Assembly (NCBI GenBank): GCA_004292675.1
Contig: RDXO01000029.1
Location: forward strand, 1-46,032
Source: Alphaproteobacteria bacterium
GTDB taxonomy: Bacteria > Pseudomonadota > Alphaproteobacteria > Rickettsiales > UBA998
Direction of reading: 5' to 3'
DNA: 46,032 nt
Position numbers and translations under genes: made by a program. The notes below the pieces were generated by a model. The model made no database searches. It was not told the origin of the DNA and saw nothing but the letters and a program-made list of their open reading frames with translations. Shown one piece after another: positions 25,469 through 34,938 of this stretch (positions are counted from its first letter, which is position 1; the number at the start of each line of letters is the position of its first letter).

Positions 25469-27124
25469 ATGGTATCACTTGAGCAATTTAAGGCAGGGTT
25501 TTTGACGGAATGCGATGAGCTACTCATTGACATGGAGGCAATGCTGATGCAGCTAACGCCTGAGAATGTTGATAAAGAAACACTGAATGCTATGTTCCGC
25601 TGTGCGCATTCGATTAAAGGTGGATCAGGGGCGTTTGGGATGGATGCCATCATGGATTTTACCCATAATGTTGAAGCCTTGCTGGATGCGATGCGTGAAG
25701 ATCGTGTGCCTGTATCACGCGCTGCGGTGGATGCCTTACTGCACTCTGTTGATATTGTGGTGACGATGGTGAATTGCGCTAGAGCGAATACGCCATTGCC
25801 AGATGATTTAGGCAAGGAACTTGCTGTGACGCTGCACACACTTGCACACATGACGCACCAAGCAATCGAAATTGCACCTAAAATTGTGAATGAAGCACCT
25901 CAAGACGCTACGCTTGTTGTCGTCCCCCTAGTAGAACCCATTGCCAGTACTACCATCCGTGTGGATGTGGATAAGCTCGATAAGCTGATGAATATTGTTG
26001 GGGAATTGGTGATTACGGAGGCAATGATCAAAGCGCGATTGAGCGATGTGCCCGCCGATCATTCTATGCGGTTGGTGCGTGGGGTGGATGAATTATCGCA
26101 TCACACACGCGAACTTCAAGAAGCGGTGATGAGTGTGCGGATGCAGTCCGTCAAGTCTATTTTCTCACGTATGCCACGTATTGTACGTGATGTATCTGCG
26201 CAATTAGGTAAGGATATTATGTTGCGCACTGAGGGTGAACACACCGAAGTTGATAAAACCGTGATTGAACATCTTGCTGATCCATTAACCCATATGATCC
26301 GTAATGCCGTGGATCATGGGATTGAATCTCCAGAAAAGCGCGTGAGTGTGGGTAAGCCTGCCCAAGGAACAATCGTGCTTTCAGCAACGCATCAAAGTGG
26401 GCGCATTATTATTGAAATTAGCGATGATGGTGCAGGCATTAACCGCGAGCGTGTTCTTAGCAAAGCCAAAGAAAAAGGATTGATTCCCTATGATACACAT
26501 GTTAGCGATGAAGAATGCGATAACCTTATCTTTATGCCCGGATTTTCCACCGCAGAATTCGTTTCTAACGTCTCAGGACGAGGCGTGGGGATGGATGTGG
26601 TGCGCCGTAATATTGAACGCCTTGATGGCACAGTAAATGTTGCTAGCCAGCAGGGCAAGGGATCGGTGTTCACTGTCTCGCTTCCGCTCACCCTTGCAAT
26701 TTTGGATGGCATGATTGTACGTGTGGGCGCGGAGTTTTATGTGATGCCGATTGCCAGCATTATCGAAACATTTCGTCCAAACGCGCATGATATACGCCAT
26801 GTGGAAGGGCATATGGATGTGATGAATGTCCGTGGTGCGTTTATACCTGTCATTTATTTGCACCGTCTATTCCATATTCCGAAGGCGCAAAAAGATGCGA
26901 GTAAGGCGTTGGTGGTCTTGGTAGAAAGTGGGCGCGATAAAATGGGTATTGTGGTCGATGAACTGGTAGGGCAGCAGCAAGTCGTGATGAAAAACCTTGA
27001 GGTGAATACTGATCCTGTTGCAGCTATTGCAGGGGCAACGATTTTAGGCGATGGGCGGGTATCGCTTATTTTAGACATTGCGCAGATGAAGCATGTAGCA
27101 GTGCATTACGCGCACACGGCATAA
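25469..27124 (+). CDS. cheA: Chemotaxis histidine kinase CheA lacking a P2 domain
   Basis: CheA autophosphorylates in response to receptors and passes phosphate to response regulators. Domains in order: P1/Hpt with the phospho-accepting His47 in CAHSIKGGSGAFG, a linker of about 40 residues, P3 dimerisation starting at VDVDKLDKLMNIVGEL (about 165), P4 ATPase (N box HLADPLTHMIRNAVDHG, G1 EISDDGAGIN, G2 GRGVGMDVV) and a CheW-like P5 from about 408. There is no room for a P2 CheY-docking domain; total length is 551 versus about 650 with P2. ATG 25469 follows AGGGGAGG with about 10-nt spacing. cheW follows after 15 nt. No cheY, cheB or cheR is in the window, so the output partner is unknown. Confidence 0.93.
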   Translation: MVSLEQFKAGFLTECDELLIDMEAMLMQLTPENVDKETLNAMFRCAHSIKGGSGAFGMDAIMDFTHNVEALLDAMREDRVPVSRAAVDALLHSVDIVVTMVNCARANTPLPDDLGKELAVTLHTLAHMTHQAIEIAPKIVNEAPQDATLVVVPLVEPIASTTIRVDVDKLDKLMNIVGELVITEAMIKARLSDVPADHSMRLVRGVDELSHHTRELQEAVMSVRMQSVKSIFSRMPRIVRDVSAQLGKDIMLRTEGEHTEVDKTVIEHLADPLTHMIRNAVDHGIESPEKRVSVGKPAQGTIVLSATHQSGRIIIEISDDGAGINRERVLSKAKEKGLIPYDTHVSDEECDNLIFMPGFSTAEFVSNVSGRGVGMDVVRRNIERLDGTVNVASQQGKGSVFTVSLPLTLAILDGMIVRVGAEFYVMPIASIIETFRPNAHDIRHVEGHMDVMNVRGAFIPVIYLHRLFHIPKAQKDASKALVVLVESGRDKMGIVVDELVGQQQVVMKNLEVNTDPVAAIAGATILGDGRVSLILDIAQMKHVAVHYAHTA

Positions 27125-27139
27125 GGAGGAGAGATCATC

Positions 27140-27637
27140 ATGATGAATAGCGAAGTTATTGCGCCACAAAGCGCAACTATAGGTAGCAATATCGTGCGGG
27201 AACATAGCCAGTTTCTCATCTTTAGCGTGAATTATGAAGAATATGGTGTGGATATTATGACCGTGCGCGAAATTAGAGGTTGGAGTGATGCCACACGTCT
27301 TCCCAACACTCCTGAATATGTGCGTGGCGTGATGAATTTGCGCGGTGTGATTGTGCCGATTTTTGATCTGAGAGCGCGTTTTACGGGCATACTCACTGAG
27401 ATGACTCCCAAGCATGTGCTGATTGTGCTGATGGCAGGGGAACGCATGGTGAGTATTTTAGCTGATACCGTATCTGACATTATCACTGCTAACTCTGAAG
27501 ATATGAAGTGCGCTCCTGATATGGTGACGACAGTCGAACAACGCTACATTACAGGGCTGATTGCCGTGGATCAGCGTATGATTGTGGTGCTGAATATGGA
27601 AAAATTATTGGGGAAGCCCCTAAGCCCTAAGCCCTAA
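27140..27637 (+). CDS. cheW: Chemotaxis coupling protein CheW
   Basis: CheW bridges receptors and CheA. The 165-residue product has the expected two-barrel SH3-like pattern: QFLIFSVNYEEYGVDIMTVREI, then RLPNTPEYVRGVMNLRGVIVPIFDLRARF and the C-terminal ITGLIAVDQRMIVVLNMEKLL. A GGAGGAG ribosome site precedes ATG 27140; the following ATG is an alternative. The final codons (…KPLSPKP) and the stop are encoded by a CCCTAAG tandem heptamer that continues past the gene. The repeat period is not a multiple of three, so changes in copy number could alter the end of the protein. The PAS receptor gene starts 55 nt after the stop. Confidence 0.92.
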   Translation: MMNSEVIAPQSATIGSNIVREHSQFLIFSVNYEEYGVDIMTVREIRGWSDATRLPNTPEYVRGVMNLRGVIVPIFDLRARFTGILTEMTPKHVLIVLMAGERMVSILADTVSDIITANSEDMKCAPDMVTTVEQRYITGLIAVDQRMIVVLNMEKLLGKPLSPKP

Positions 27638-27657
27638 GCCCTAAGCCCTAAGCCCTA
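27618..27657 (+). repeat. CCCTAAG tandem heptamer across the cheW stop
   Basis: Five perfect CCCTAAG units (27618-27652) and a partial sixth run through the last four codons and stop of cheW (the third unit contains the TAA) into the leader of the PAS-MCP gene. Such short tandem repeats are prone to slipped-strand length change. Confidence 0.9.
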
Positions 27658-27692
27658 TCCCCTCATAGAACTCTATGAATTGAGAGCATATC

Positions 27693-30600
27693 ATGTTTAT
27701 TTCTACCACACGCTTCAAAGAAACGGAAGAACAGCTCCAGCAATCAGAACAGATGGTGCAGTTGCTTCGCGGCAGCATGAATCAATGTACGGCGAATATG
27801 ATGATAGCCGATGCAGAGTTTAACATTATCTATGTGAATGATGCACTGGTTGCATTCCTTGCAGAGGCGCAAAGCGATATTCAAAAAGATGTACCACAAT
27901 TTAATGCCCGTGATCTGATTGGCAAGAACATTGATGTATTTCATAAGAACCCCACTCATCAACGTGGTATGTTAGAAAAACTGAAGGATGTATATAAAAC
28001 CGCGATCGTTATTGGCGGACGATCATTTAACCTTTATGCGAATCCGATACATGATGGTGCAGGCAAACGTATTGGAACATCTGTAGAATGGCAAGATGGT
28101 GCAGCGATTGGCTTGTTTGATGCAATCAACCGTTCGCAAGCGATTGTGGAATATAGCCTATCAGGAACGATCCTCACCGCAAATGATAATATGTTAAGCC
28201 TGCTTGGATATAGCTGTGAGGCACTGCAAGGCAAGCCGTTTGCAATGCTTACCTCCGATGCTGTGCATCCACCCTTACAGCGTAGTGCGTTGTGGGAGCA
28301 AGTACAACATGGTGAACCTTATATAGGGGATATGGCGTTTTTGACGCGTGATAAAAAATTGATTTGGATGTATGTCAACCTCAACCCTATCCGTGATTTA
28401 CGGGGAAAAATAGTGAAAATTGTGCAGACATCAACCGATATTACGGCATCAAAAGAAACGGCGAACATGGCAGCACGCTTGAAACTCGCACTTGATACTT
28501 GTACGGCTAATGTCATGCTTGCTGATGAGCATTATAACATTATCTATCTCAATGAATCGATTGTGAAGTTTTTGGAAGAAGCAGAAGATATGGTGCGTAA
28601 AGACCTTCCTAATTTCTGTGTGAAGAATCTAATTGGGCAGAATATTGACATTTTCCATAAAAATCCTGCGCATCAACGTAGTATGCTGGATCGTTTGAAT
28701 AGTACGTTTGCTACGTCTATTTTGGTGGGCGGGAAATCGTTTAATTTGGTGACGAACCCTATCTATGATGCGCAAGGAAAACGACTTGGTACAACGGTAG
28801 AATGGCAGGATGGTTTGAAAGAGGGGATTGTTGATGCGCTTACCAGCTCGCAAGCCGTGATTCGTTTTACCCCGCAAGGTATTGTGGAGATGGTGAATAA
28901 AAACTTTTTGAATCTAGTGGGTTATACGGAAGATGAGGTGAAGGGCAAGCATCATGCGATGCTCTGTGATGATGATGATGCGCAATCGCCTGCCTATCAA
29001 ACATTATGGGAGAAATTGCGCAAAGGAGAAATGCAGTTTGGCGAATATCGTCGTAAAGATAAACATGGCAAAGATTTATGGATTTCGGCATCTTATAATC
29101 CCGTGATTGACCGCACAGGGCGCGTGGTGAGTGTGGTGCAAATTGCGACGGATAGTACTAAGGAAGTCGTGCTTCGTCATCAAACAAAACTACTTTCTTT
29201 GGTGGCAAATGAAACGGATAATTCAGTGATTATTACCGATAAAGAGGAGCGGATTGAATATGTCAATCCGGGATTTATCAAAATGACAGGCTATAGTGCA
29301 GCGGAAGCTATTGGCAAAAAACCACGGGATATGTTGCAAGGGAAAATCACAGATGCAGAAACAAAAAAGAAGATTCGGGAAACACTCAATGCAGGACAGG
29401 CAGGCTATTTCGAGATTTTGAATTATGATAAGAGCGGGAATTCCTATTGGGTGTCGCTTGCTATCAATCCCGTGAAGAACAACAAGGGCGAGATTGAACG
29501 CTTTATTGCGATTCAGGCGAACATTACGGCAACCAAAGAGCAATCGCTTGATTCTTCTGTGCGTCTTGCTGCTATCATGAAAAGCAATGCGGTGATGGAA
29601 TGGAATATCGATGGCGCAGCCCTTCTATGCAATGATAGTTTTGCGAAAGCCGTGGGAGAATCGAAAGCGCAGGATGTGTTGGCGTATGGTGATCATTATC
29701 AGCTTTCTGCCTTCCTAGACGAGCGCGAAATAGCCATCATCATAGCCAAACGCCCTGTGCAGAAAGAAGTAGAAGTGCGCACCCATAAAGGCGCGCTAGC
29801 CTATTTTGAGGCAACAATTTTACCGATTCCTGATACAGAAGGTAACATCAAAACTATTGTGATGTATGCCACGGTAACAACGGACAATGTGCTTGTGCGC
29901 CGAGAAAATGAACGTGGTATGGCAGAATGCGATGATGTGTTGCAGAATGTAGCGCATGGCGTACTCACCAAACGTATGAATGGTGAGTATCATGGGTCGT
30001 TCAACCAGATCAAAACGGCATTGAATACCACGATTGATCGCATTTCCGAAATGGTACGCGATATTATCGACGCAGCGCAATCGGTGAATCAAGCAGCGCG
30101 GGATATTTCCGCAGGAAGTGTGGATTTATTGCAGCGCACCGAACAGCAAGCATCGAATTTAGAAGAAACCGCCACCAGCATGGAGGAAATTACGGGTACG
30201 GTGAAGAAAAATTCCGAACATGCTAGCAATGCTAGTAATTTATCACGTAAGGCCAGTGTGATTGCCGCAGAAGGGGGAACAGTTGTTGAGCAAGCCGTCA
30301 TGGCGATGGGAACGATTGAGGCATCGTCTAGGAAAATATCCGATATTATCGGCGTAATCGATGAGATTGCCTTCCAAACGAATTTGCTTGCGCTCAATGC
30401 AGCAGTAGAGGCAGCGCGGGCAGGGGATGCAGGCAAAGGCTTTGCGGTGGTTGCCAGTGAGGTGCGATCCTTGGCAGGACGTTCTGCTTCCGCATCCAAA
30501 GAAATCAAAGCCCTTATTTCTGAAAGTGCCATACAGGTACATCATGGTGCTGCATTAGTGAAGCAGGCAGGGGATACGTTGAAAACGATTGTATCATCGG

Positions 30601-30854
30601 TGCAGGAAGTGGCAGGGATTGTTTCCGAGATTGCCCATGCTAGCCGTGAACAAGCTGTGGGTATTGATGAGGTGAATACATCCATCACGCACATGGATGA
30701 AATGACACAACAAAATGCCGTTTTGGTAGAGCAAAACACGGCAGCAGCGCAAAGCATGGTAGAACAGGCAACGACGCTGGAACATTTGATGAGTTTCTTT
30801 AGTATTTCAGAAGATGATGCGCATCATAAAACCAGGCCTATAGCGCGTCGATAG
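27693..30854 (+). CDS. Soluble multi-PAS methyl-accepting chemotaxis protein
   Basis: This 1053-residue receptor has no membrane helix, so it senses inside the cell. Five or six PAS-type domains occupy roughly residues 25-750. The first pair (about 28-260) is repeated as 265-500. The repeats share CTANxMxAD, GxNIDxFHKNPxHQRxML and KRxGTxVEWQDG, showing internal duplication. The fifth PAS (about 510-635) has a LOV-like LQGKITD and [17 protein letters not shown] pattern, but the flavin-binding cysteine is replaced by proline (GKKPRDMLQ). A short linker leads to the signalling hairpin, whose tip is [21 protein letters not shown] near residue 894. It is the evident receptor partner of the preceding cheA-cheW. 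Its last residues (PIARR) and TAG stop lie inside a TATAGC palindrome. Confidence 0.9.
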   Translation: MFISTTRFKETEEQLQQSEQMVQLLRGSMNQCTANMMIADAEFNIIYVNDALVAFLAEAQSDIQKDVPQFNARDLIGKNIDVFHKNPTHQRGMLEKLKDVYKTAIVIGGRSFNLYANPIHDGAGKRIGTSVEWQDGAAIGLFDAINRSQAIVEYSLSGTILTANDNMLSLLGYSCEALQGKPFAMLTSDAVHPPLQRSALWEQVQHGEPYIGDMAFLTRDKKLIWMYVNLNPIRDLRGKIVKIVQTSTDITASKETANMAARLKLALDTCTANVMLADEHYNIIYLNESIVKFLEEAEDMVRKDLPNFCVKNLIGQNIDIFHKNPAHQRSMLDRLNSTFATSILVGGKSFNLVTNPIYDAQGKRLGTTVEWQDGLKEGIVDALTSSQAVIRFTPQGIVEMVNKNFLNLVGYTEDEVKGKHHAMLCDDDDAQSPAYQTLWEKLRKGEMQFGEYRRKDKHGKDLWISASYNPVIDRTGRVVSVVQIATDSTKEVVLRHQTKLLSLVANETDNSVIITDKEERIEYVNPGFIKMTGYSAAEAIGKKPRDMLQGKITDAETKKKIRETLNAGQAGYFEILNYDKSGNSYWVSLAINPVKNNKGEIERFIAIQANITATKEQSLDSSVRLAAIMKSNAVMEWNIDGAALLCNDSFAKAVGESKAQDVLAYGDHYQLSAFLDEREIAIIIAKRPVQKEVEVRTHKGALAYFEATILPIPDTEGNIKTIVMYATVTTDNVLVRRENERGMAECDDVLQNVAHGVLTKRMNGEYHGSFNQIKTALNTTIDRISEMVRDIIDAAQSVNQAARDISAGSVDLLQRTEQQASNLEETATSMEEITGTVKKNSEHASNASNLSRKASVIAAEGGTVVEQAVMAMGTIEASSRKISDIIGVIDEIAFQTNLLALNAAVEAARAGDAGKGFAVVASEVRSLAGRSASASKEIKALISESAIQVHHGAALVKQAGDTLKTIVSSVQEVAGIVSEIAHASREQAVGIDEVNTSITHMDEMTQQNAVLVEQNTAAAQSMVEQATTLEHLMSFFSISEDDAHHKTRPIARR

Positions 30855-30896
30855 GTTAGTTACGTTTATATAAGCATCCTATCGAAACGAGCTATA
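30839..30896. repeat. TATAGC...GATAGG palindrome at the end of the MCP gene
   Basis: TATAGCGCGTCGATAGG (30839-30855) pairs with 30878-30896, whose complement is TATAGCTCGTTTCGATAGG. The left arm encodes the last MCP codons and the stop. The hairpin could also act as a transcript end or stabiliser, although no T-run follows. Confidence 0.65.
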
Positions 30897-30935
30897 TGAC
30901 TTCACTGCATTATATTACCAAGTAAAGGTTGTTTT

Positions 30936-31616
30936 ATGACGTTAACTTCTTCCCCTCATGATTCGGATACTCATGCTAGCTCGTTTCGTGATCTTTCTGC
31001 ATCCGCTCGTGAACAAGGGGAATTTTTGGAATCTCTGGTGAAAAATTTGGGCTATGTACCGCATAAGGATGGACTGATTTCTTTGGAATCATTCATTGAG
31101 AGGATGGCCGTCACTATCAATACCACCATTGCCCATATTGTCCGCATTTCTGAACATACGATGCCGCTTGCCTATGCGATGGAAGATGCACTTGCGCAGT
31201 TGCATGGCATTGAACAATTTGCTGATCGCGTGAACAGTATCAATAAGGAAACGCGTATGTTGGCACTCAATGCCACCATTGAAGCAGCCCGCGCAGGGGA
31301 GGCAGGGCATGGCTTTGCTGTGGTCGCAAAAGAGGTGAAAGAAGTATCGCTGGAAGTGGATGCTATCGCACATGATGTGCAACGCAAAGTACAATTTATC
31401 CGAGAAACTTTATCACAGGGAACAGAAAAATTAGCGATCGTAGCAGGGATGGACATGACTTCCGCTATCGAGACACGTTTGAAGTTGGATGAGCTTGTGC
31501 AGATGATGGTGGTGCAAAAAAATGATCTCTCTACACAGATGCATGATATTGCGCAGGTGATCCAGCATATTGCTTCGGAGATTGCCAACTATACCCATGT
31601 CATTGCAAGGAGTTGA
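30936..31616 (+). CDS. Short soluble MCP-like signalling protein
   Basis: This 226-residue helical protein contains one clear chemoreceptor tip, INKETRMLALNATIEAARAG followed by GHGFAVVAKEVKEVS, at about residues 102-140. It has no membrane segment, no HAMP and no obvious ligand domain. The N-terminal 60 residues (FLESLVKNLGYVPHKDGLISLE) are unlike known sensors. With so short a coiled coil on either side of the tip it may form mixed arrays with the neighbouring PAS receptor or act as an adaptor. The gene follows the PAS receptor by about 80 nt across a palindrome. It converges with ccmC, leaving only 6 nt between the stops. Confidence 0.78.
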   Translation: MTLTSSPHDSDTHASSFRDLSASAREQGEFLESLVKNLGYVPHKDGLISLESFIERMAVTINTTIAHIVRISEHTMPLAYAMEDALAQLHGIEQFADRVNSINKETRMLALNATIEAARAGEAGHGFAVVAKEVKEVSLEVDAIAHDVQRKVQFIRETLSQGTEKLAIVAGMDMTSAIETRLKLDELVQMMVVQKNDLSTQMHDIAQVIQHIASEIANYTHVIARS

Positions 31617-31622
31617 TAGGCT

Positions 31623-32363
31623 TTATTGTGAACGCGTGCGTTGTCGCAGCATGGTACGTTCTATACGTAGGATTTTAGCGCGCATATGATAGGTTTGTAC
31701 GCGCCATGAAAGCACAACAATATAAGCATTGAGATAGGCAAAATACATCAATAATAGAGGCGTGAGCATGGCGTCATCAATATGGGACTCACCTGAACCT
31801 AAGCGGATACTGGAAGGCTGATGCAAGGTGTTCCACCATTCAACGGAAAATTTGATGATGGGCAGGTTGATCGCCCCAAATAAACAAAGATAGGCACAGG
31901 CGCGTTGTCGCGTTTCTACGCCATCTGCCTGACGGGCAAGCATCATATAGGCAATAACCATAATCCACAAGATCAGCATGGATGTAAGGCGGGCATCCCA
32001 CACCCAATATGTACCCCATGTTGGTCGTCCCCATAGCGATCCTGTGACCAAGGTAATGCTAGCCATGATCATCACGGCAGGGGCGGAATGACGCGCTACA
32101 GCATCCGCCATGCTATGCCGCCATATTAAAAATACAAAAGATGATGATGCCATAATGCCATAAATCATCATGCTCATCCACGCAGCTGGCACATGAATAT
32201 ACATCATGCGGACATACTCACCTTGCAGATAATCCGCAGGAGAATCCCATAAACTTTTATAGATTCCAGCAAAGGCGCAGACAACCATGATGATAAGGGC
32301 AAAAGGGCGAATGCGGGATAGGAGGCGATTAAGCCGTGTAGGATTAGCAAAATAATGAAACAT
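31623..32363 (-). CDS. ccmC: Heme exporter / cytochrome c maturation protein CcmC
   Basis: CcmC handles heme delivery to CcmE in system I cytochrome c maturation. The 246-residue protein has six membrane helices. It carries the tryptophan-rich periplasmic motif SLWGRPTWGTYWVWDARLTS and two candidate heme-axial histidines: His57 in MMYIHVPAAWMS and the one in WWNTLHQPSSI. The length is typical. No ccmA, ccmB, ccmD or ccmE is adjacent, so the ccm genes are dispersed in this genome. It is transcribed toward the chemoreceptor gene, and its upstream region holds the multi-hairpin repeat. Confidence 0.93.
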   Translation of the reverse strand: MFHYFANPTRLNRLLSRIRPFALIIMVVCAFAGIYKSLWDSPADYLQGEYVRMMYIHVPAAWMSMMIYGIMASSSFVFLIWRHSMADAVARHSAPAVMIMASITLVTGSLWGRPTWGTYWVWDARLTSMLILWIMVIAYMMLARQADGVETRQRACAYLCLFGAINLPIIKFSVEWWNTLHQPSSIRLGSGESHIDDAMLTPLLLMYFAYLNAYIVVLSWRVQTYHMRAKILRIERTMLRQRTRSQ

Positions 32364-32419
32364 AGAATTGTTGTAGCATAGCGCGTTTTTATAATCAAAT
32401 TATATCCTGTCGCAGCTTG

Positions 32420-32654
32420 CCACCCTTCACATTATTGCAAATATTTCACGCTATGTATTCGGTCTTATGCTCCCCCGCAGGCGGGGGAGCCAGTGAAGCA
32501 AGGATTTCTCAAAAGAAATCCGATGCTGAACTGTGGGGGTGCATTCTACTCACCCCCACCCAATCATCTACGGTTTTTCGTTGAAAAACCTTGATTCTTG
32601 GACTCCCCCGCAGGCAGGAGAGTAAACCATTAATATATCATGAGTGGTAGTGAG
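32420..32654. repeat. Multi-hairpin repeat, copy 1
   Basis: About 235 bp without a gene. It contains five consecutive stems: CTCCCCCGC/GCGGGGGAG (32470-32489), GGATTTCT/AGAAATCC (32502-32521), GTGGGGGTG/CACCCCCAC (32533-32559), GGTTTTTC/GAAAAACC (32572-32590) and a degenerate CTCCCCCGC hairpin (32603-32622). A second, directly oriented copy lies at 36436-36659. The block has the look of a BIME/REP-like or structured-RNA-derived element. Confidence 0.85.
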
Positions 32655-32665
32655 CTGTCGCAGGA

Positions 32666-33193
32666 TCAGTACGATTCAATCATTAAGGCTTGCTCAAGTT
32701 CGCGCATTGCATCCATTTCTGCCGTGGTGATATGCCCATCGCGCATGATAAACATATCGGCAATTTCAAGAAAGCCATGGCGCATATGCATGGCACTTGC
32801 ACGTTCAATACGTCCACGATCAAATAATTCTTTCGTCAATGACCATGTGTTGAGTTGCTCAACAATATCACGGGAGCTTTGTTTATGTGGTACTAAGGGG
32901 ATACGATGGAGATGCAGTTCTTCAATCACAACGTCCATCCAATAATCAATCATGCGCCGTTGATCAATCGCAGAATCGACAATACGTACATAGGCAATAC
33001 ATTCAGCAAGCAAAGCAAGTTCTGCTAACTGCCCAAATTCATCGACAGTTCCCATATATAGCCCGAGAGTCACGAGATCTTTTTCAATCATTTTTTGGGC
33101 TAAAGCCGTACTTTGCCGTTCGTCCCATGCGGCATAGATGCTCATGAAATGGCGGTAAAAACCCTCAATGATCTGATTGCTTGAACGAAACAT
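32666..33193 (-). CDS. Hypothetical helical protein
   Basis: This 175-residue product is predicted mostly helical and soluble, with no signal peptide. Notable stretches are IIEGFYRHFMSIYAAWDERQ, a central AELALLAECIAYVRIVDSAIDQRRM and a C-terminal ITTAEMDAMRELEQALMIE that resembles an EF-hand-like or TerB-like acidic helix pair. I recognise no family with confidence. It lies on the minus strand just after the J-domain gene (12 nt gap), so the two may be co-transcribed. Copy 1 of the multi-hairpin repeat begins only about 12 nt past its stop and could form the end of its transcript. Confidence 0.6.
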   Translation of the reverse strand: MFRSSNQIIEGFYRHFMSIYAAWDERQSTALAQKMIEKDLVTLGLYMGTVDEFGQLAELALLAECIAYVRIVDSAIDQRRMIDYWMDVVIEELHLHRIPLVPHKQSSRDIVEQLNTWSLTKELFDRGRIERASAMHMRHGFLEIADMFIMRDGHITTAEMDAMRELEQALMIESY

Positions 33194-33205
33194 TCTTTAA
33201 GTATA

Positions 33206-33757
33206 TCAAAAATTTTCATAATATTCTATTAAGCACTGATAGGATTCAGTAATTATAAGAAAATTTTCTGTGGCATGTTTGGCTTTGTTGATGTCAGGAT
33301 GATATTGTTTTACCAATTTTTTGTAGCGTTGTTTGATTTCTGTAGGGGTGACAGGGTGTTCTAAGGTGAAGGATGTGAGGGCGCGTTGAATGCGCTCAGG
33401 AAGGGTAGGCATTGAGGGCGCGCTGCGTGAGGCGGGACTATCGCTGAAAAAATGACGCAAGCGCGACTCTAATTCTAGTTCGCTCAGTTTAGGCTGATCC
33501 CCGATGCGCCATGTGGGACGATGCCCAGTGACCGATTCATGCATAAAGCGTTGCATCGCGTCATCATCCATGCCCTCAAAAAAATTATAGTTTTTATTAA
33601 ACTCACGTATATGTTCTAGGCAAAAATGATGATATTCGCGCCGCCCATCACGATGTTTCGGGGCTTTATAAAGACCAAGTTCAAGGCAGCCCTCTTTAGT
33701 GCATGGAGGATATGCAATGGATTCTTCTTGTCGAGGGGCGCGTTTTCTGCTAGGCAT
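33206..33757 (-). CDS. J-domain protein (DnaJ-like, C-terminal J domain)
   Basis: The product has 183 residues. The J domain is at the C-terminus (about 130-183), with VTPTEIKQRYKKLVKQYHPDINK containing the HPD tripeptide that stimulates DnaK ATPase. The N-terminal region has four cysteine/histidine positions (PPCTKEGCLELGLYKAPKH…HHFCLEH) suggestive of a small zinc site, then a linker of about 50 residues. This architecture next to bolA is common in alphaproteobacteria. It is divergent from bolA with only about 42 nt between starts. Client proteins are unknown. Confidence 0.85.
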   Translation of the reverse strand: MPSRKRAPRQEESIAYPPCTKEGCLELGLYKAPKHRDGRREYHHFCLEHIREFNKNYNFFEGMDDDAMQRFMHESVTGHRPTWRIGDQPKLSELELESRLRHFFSDSPASRSAPSMPTLPERIQRALTSFTLEHPVTPTEIKQRYKKLVKQYHPDINKAKHATENFLIITESYQCLIEYYENF

Positions 33758-33799
33758 GAAAGCACTATATATATGATTCTATGTAAGAGTGAATAAAAA

Positions 33800-34060
33800 A
33801 TGCATATTGTGCAGACACACATTAGAGATATTCTTGAAGAAGCGTTGCGTCCTGCGCAACTGACGGTACGTGATGATTCACATCGTCATGCGGGTCATGC
33901 CGAGGCTGGGAGTGCGCAAGAAACGCATTTTTTCGTGCATATTCAAGGAAGTGAGGAGCTTAAAGGCTTGTCGCGTGTGCAGCAACAAAAGCGCGTCTAT
34001 CAGCTTTTGGATGCTCTGATGCCGCACCCTATTCATGCCCTTGCGATGAAGATTGAGTAG
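33800..34060 (+). CDS. bolA: BolA-family protein
   Basis: This is an 86-residue protein of the BolA/IbaG family, which partners monothiol glutaredoxins in iron-sulfur cluster handling. The class II KH-like fold is visible as [27 protein letters not shown], then [33 protein letters not shown] and the final IHALAMKIE. The DSHRHAGH segment carries the histidines likely to ligand the cluster. It is divergent from the J-domain gene, as in many alphaproteobacteria. Its last 32 nt overlap the 3' end of the convergent pdxJ. Confidence 0.92.
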   Translation: MHIVQTHIRDILEEALRPAQLTVRDDSHRHAGHAEAGSAQETHFFVHIQGSEELKGLSRVQQQKRVYQLLDALMPHPIHALAMKIE

Positions 34061-34787
34061 ACCTGGTCTGTGCAATGACGGCTTTCATCTGCTTCACCAC
34101 ATGAGCAAGACCATGAAACATGGCTTCCCCCATGAGAAAATGCCCTATGTTCAATTCTTTGATGATGGCTATGGCAGCAATAGCGGGAGTGTTGTCATAA
34201 TCCAAACCATGCCCCGCATGAACCTCAAGCCCAAGAGCATCAGCATAATGCGCCGCCTTTGCAATCTGCTCGCATAGGGTAAGGCGGGGCGCACCTAGTG
34301 CATGGGCATATGCACCTGTATGAAGTTCAATGCAGTGCGCCCCAACCTTCTGACTTGCATCAATCTGCCTCGTATCTGCTTCAATAAAGCATGAGACACG
34401 TATGCCTGCATCACGCAAGGGTGCGATGAAGTCGCGTAATGATGCCTGATGACGTACTACATCCAACCCGCCTTCTGTGGTAATTTCCTCACGTCGTTCA
34501 GGTACAAGGCATACTGCATGGGGGCGTAAGAATAATGCCATATGTTGCATTTCTTCGGTGGCCGCCATTTCAAAATTGAGCGGTATGTGCAACGATTCTT
34601 TGAGGCGATGCATATCATCATCACGAATGTGCCGACGATCCTCGCGTAGATGTGCGGTAATGCCATCTGCGCCTGCTTCTTGCGCCATAAGAGCAGCACG
34701 CACTGGATCGGGATGCGTTCCCCCGCGTGCATTGCGTACCGTTGCGATATGATCAATGTTGATGCCTAATCTCATGCGCGACATCAT
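34029..34787 (-). CDS. pdxJ: Pyridoxine 5'-phosphate synthase PdxJ
   Basis: PdxJ condenses 1-deoxyxylulose 5-phosphate with 3-amino-2-oxopropyl phosphate in the DXP-dependent vitamin B6 pathway. The TIM-barrel protein has [66 protein letters not shown] and the glycine/histidine-rich [13 protein letters not shown], followed by [10 protein letters not shown]. The length of 252 is typical. Starts at 34787, 34784 or 34775 are all possible; I kept the longest because family members have a few residues before the GVNIDH motif. The C-terminal tail ([13 protein letters not shown]) is poorly conserved and lies over the end of bolA. Confidence 0.96.
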   Translation of the reverse strand: MMSRMRLGINIDHIATVRNARGGTHPDPVRAALMAQEAGADGITAHLREDRRHIRDDDMHRLKESLHIPLNFEMAATEEMQHMALFLRPHAVCLVPERREEITTEGGLDVVRHQASLRDFIAPLRDAGIRVSCFIEADTRQIDASQKVGAHCIELHTGAYAHALGAPRLTLCEQIAKAAHYADALGLEVHAGHGLDYDNTPAIAAIAIIKELNIGHFLMGEAMFHGLAHVVKQMKAVIAQTRSTQSSSQGHE

Positions 34788-34938
34788 AGCATAAGTGGGG
34801 TGCGGGAATCAAGTGCAACGCTGCTTAAGTAAAAAAAACTTGGTACATAACATTATTCATCTAGACAATAGATTTATTTGTGCTATAAGGACTTATTAAT
34901 GTTTAATTGTGTTTAATTAACCTTTGATTTTGAGAGTT

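Noticed and set aside
27618..27657. Telomere or CRISPR-like array
   Set aside because: The units are a 7-bp perfect tandem repeat without spacers, inside a gene end on an ordinary chromosomal stretch.
34029..34060. bolA/pdxJ overlap as a regulatory antisense device
   Set aside because: A 32-nt convergent overlap of poorly conserved tails is ordinary in compact genomes.
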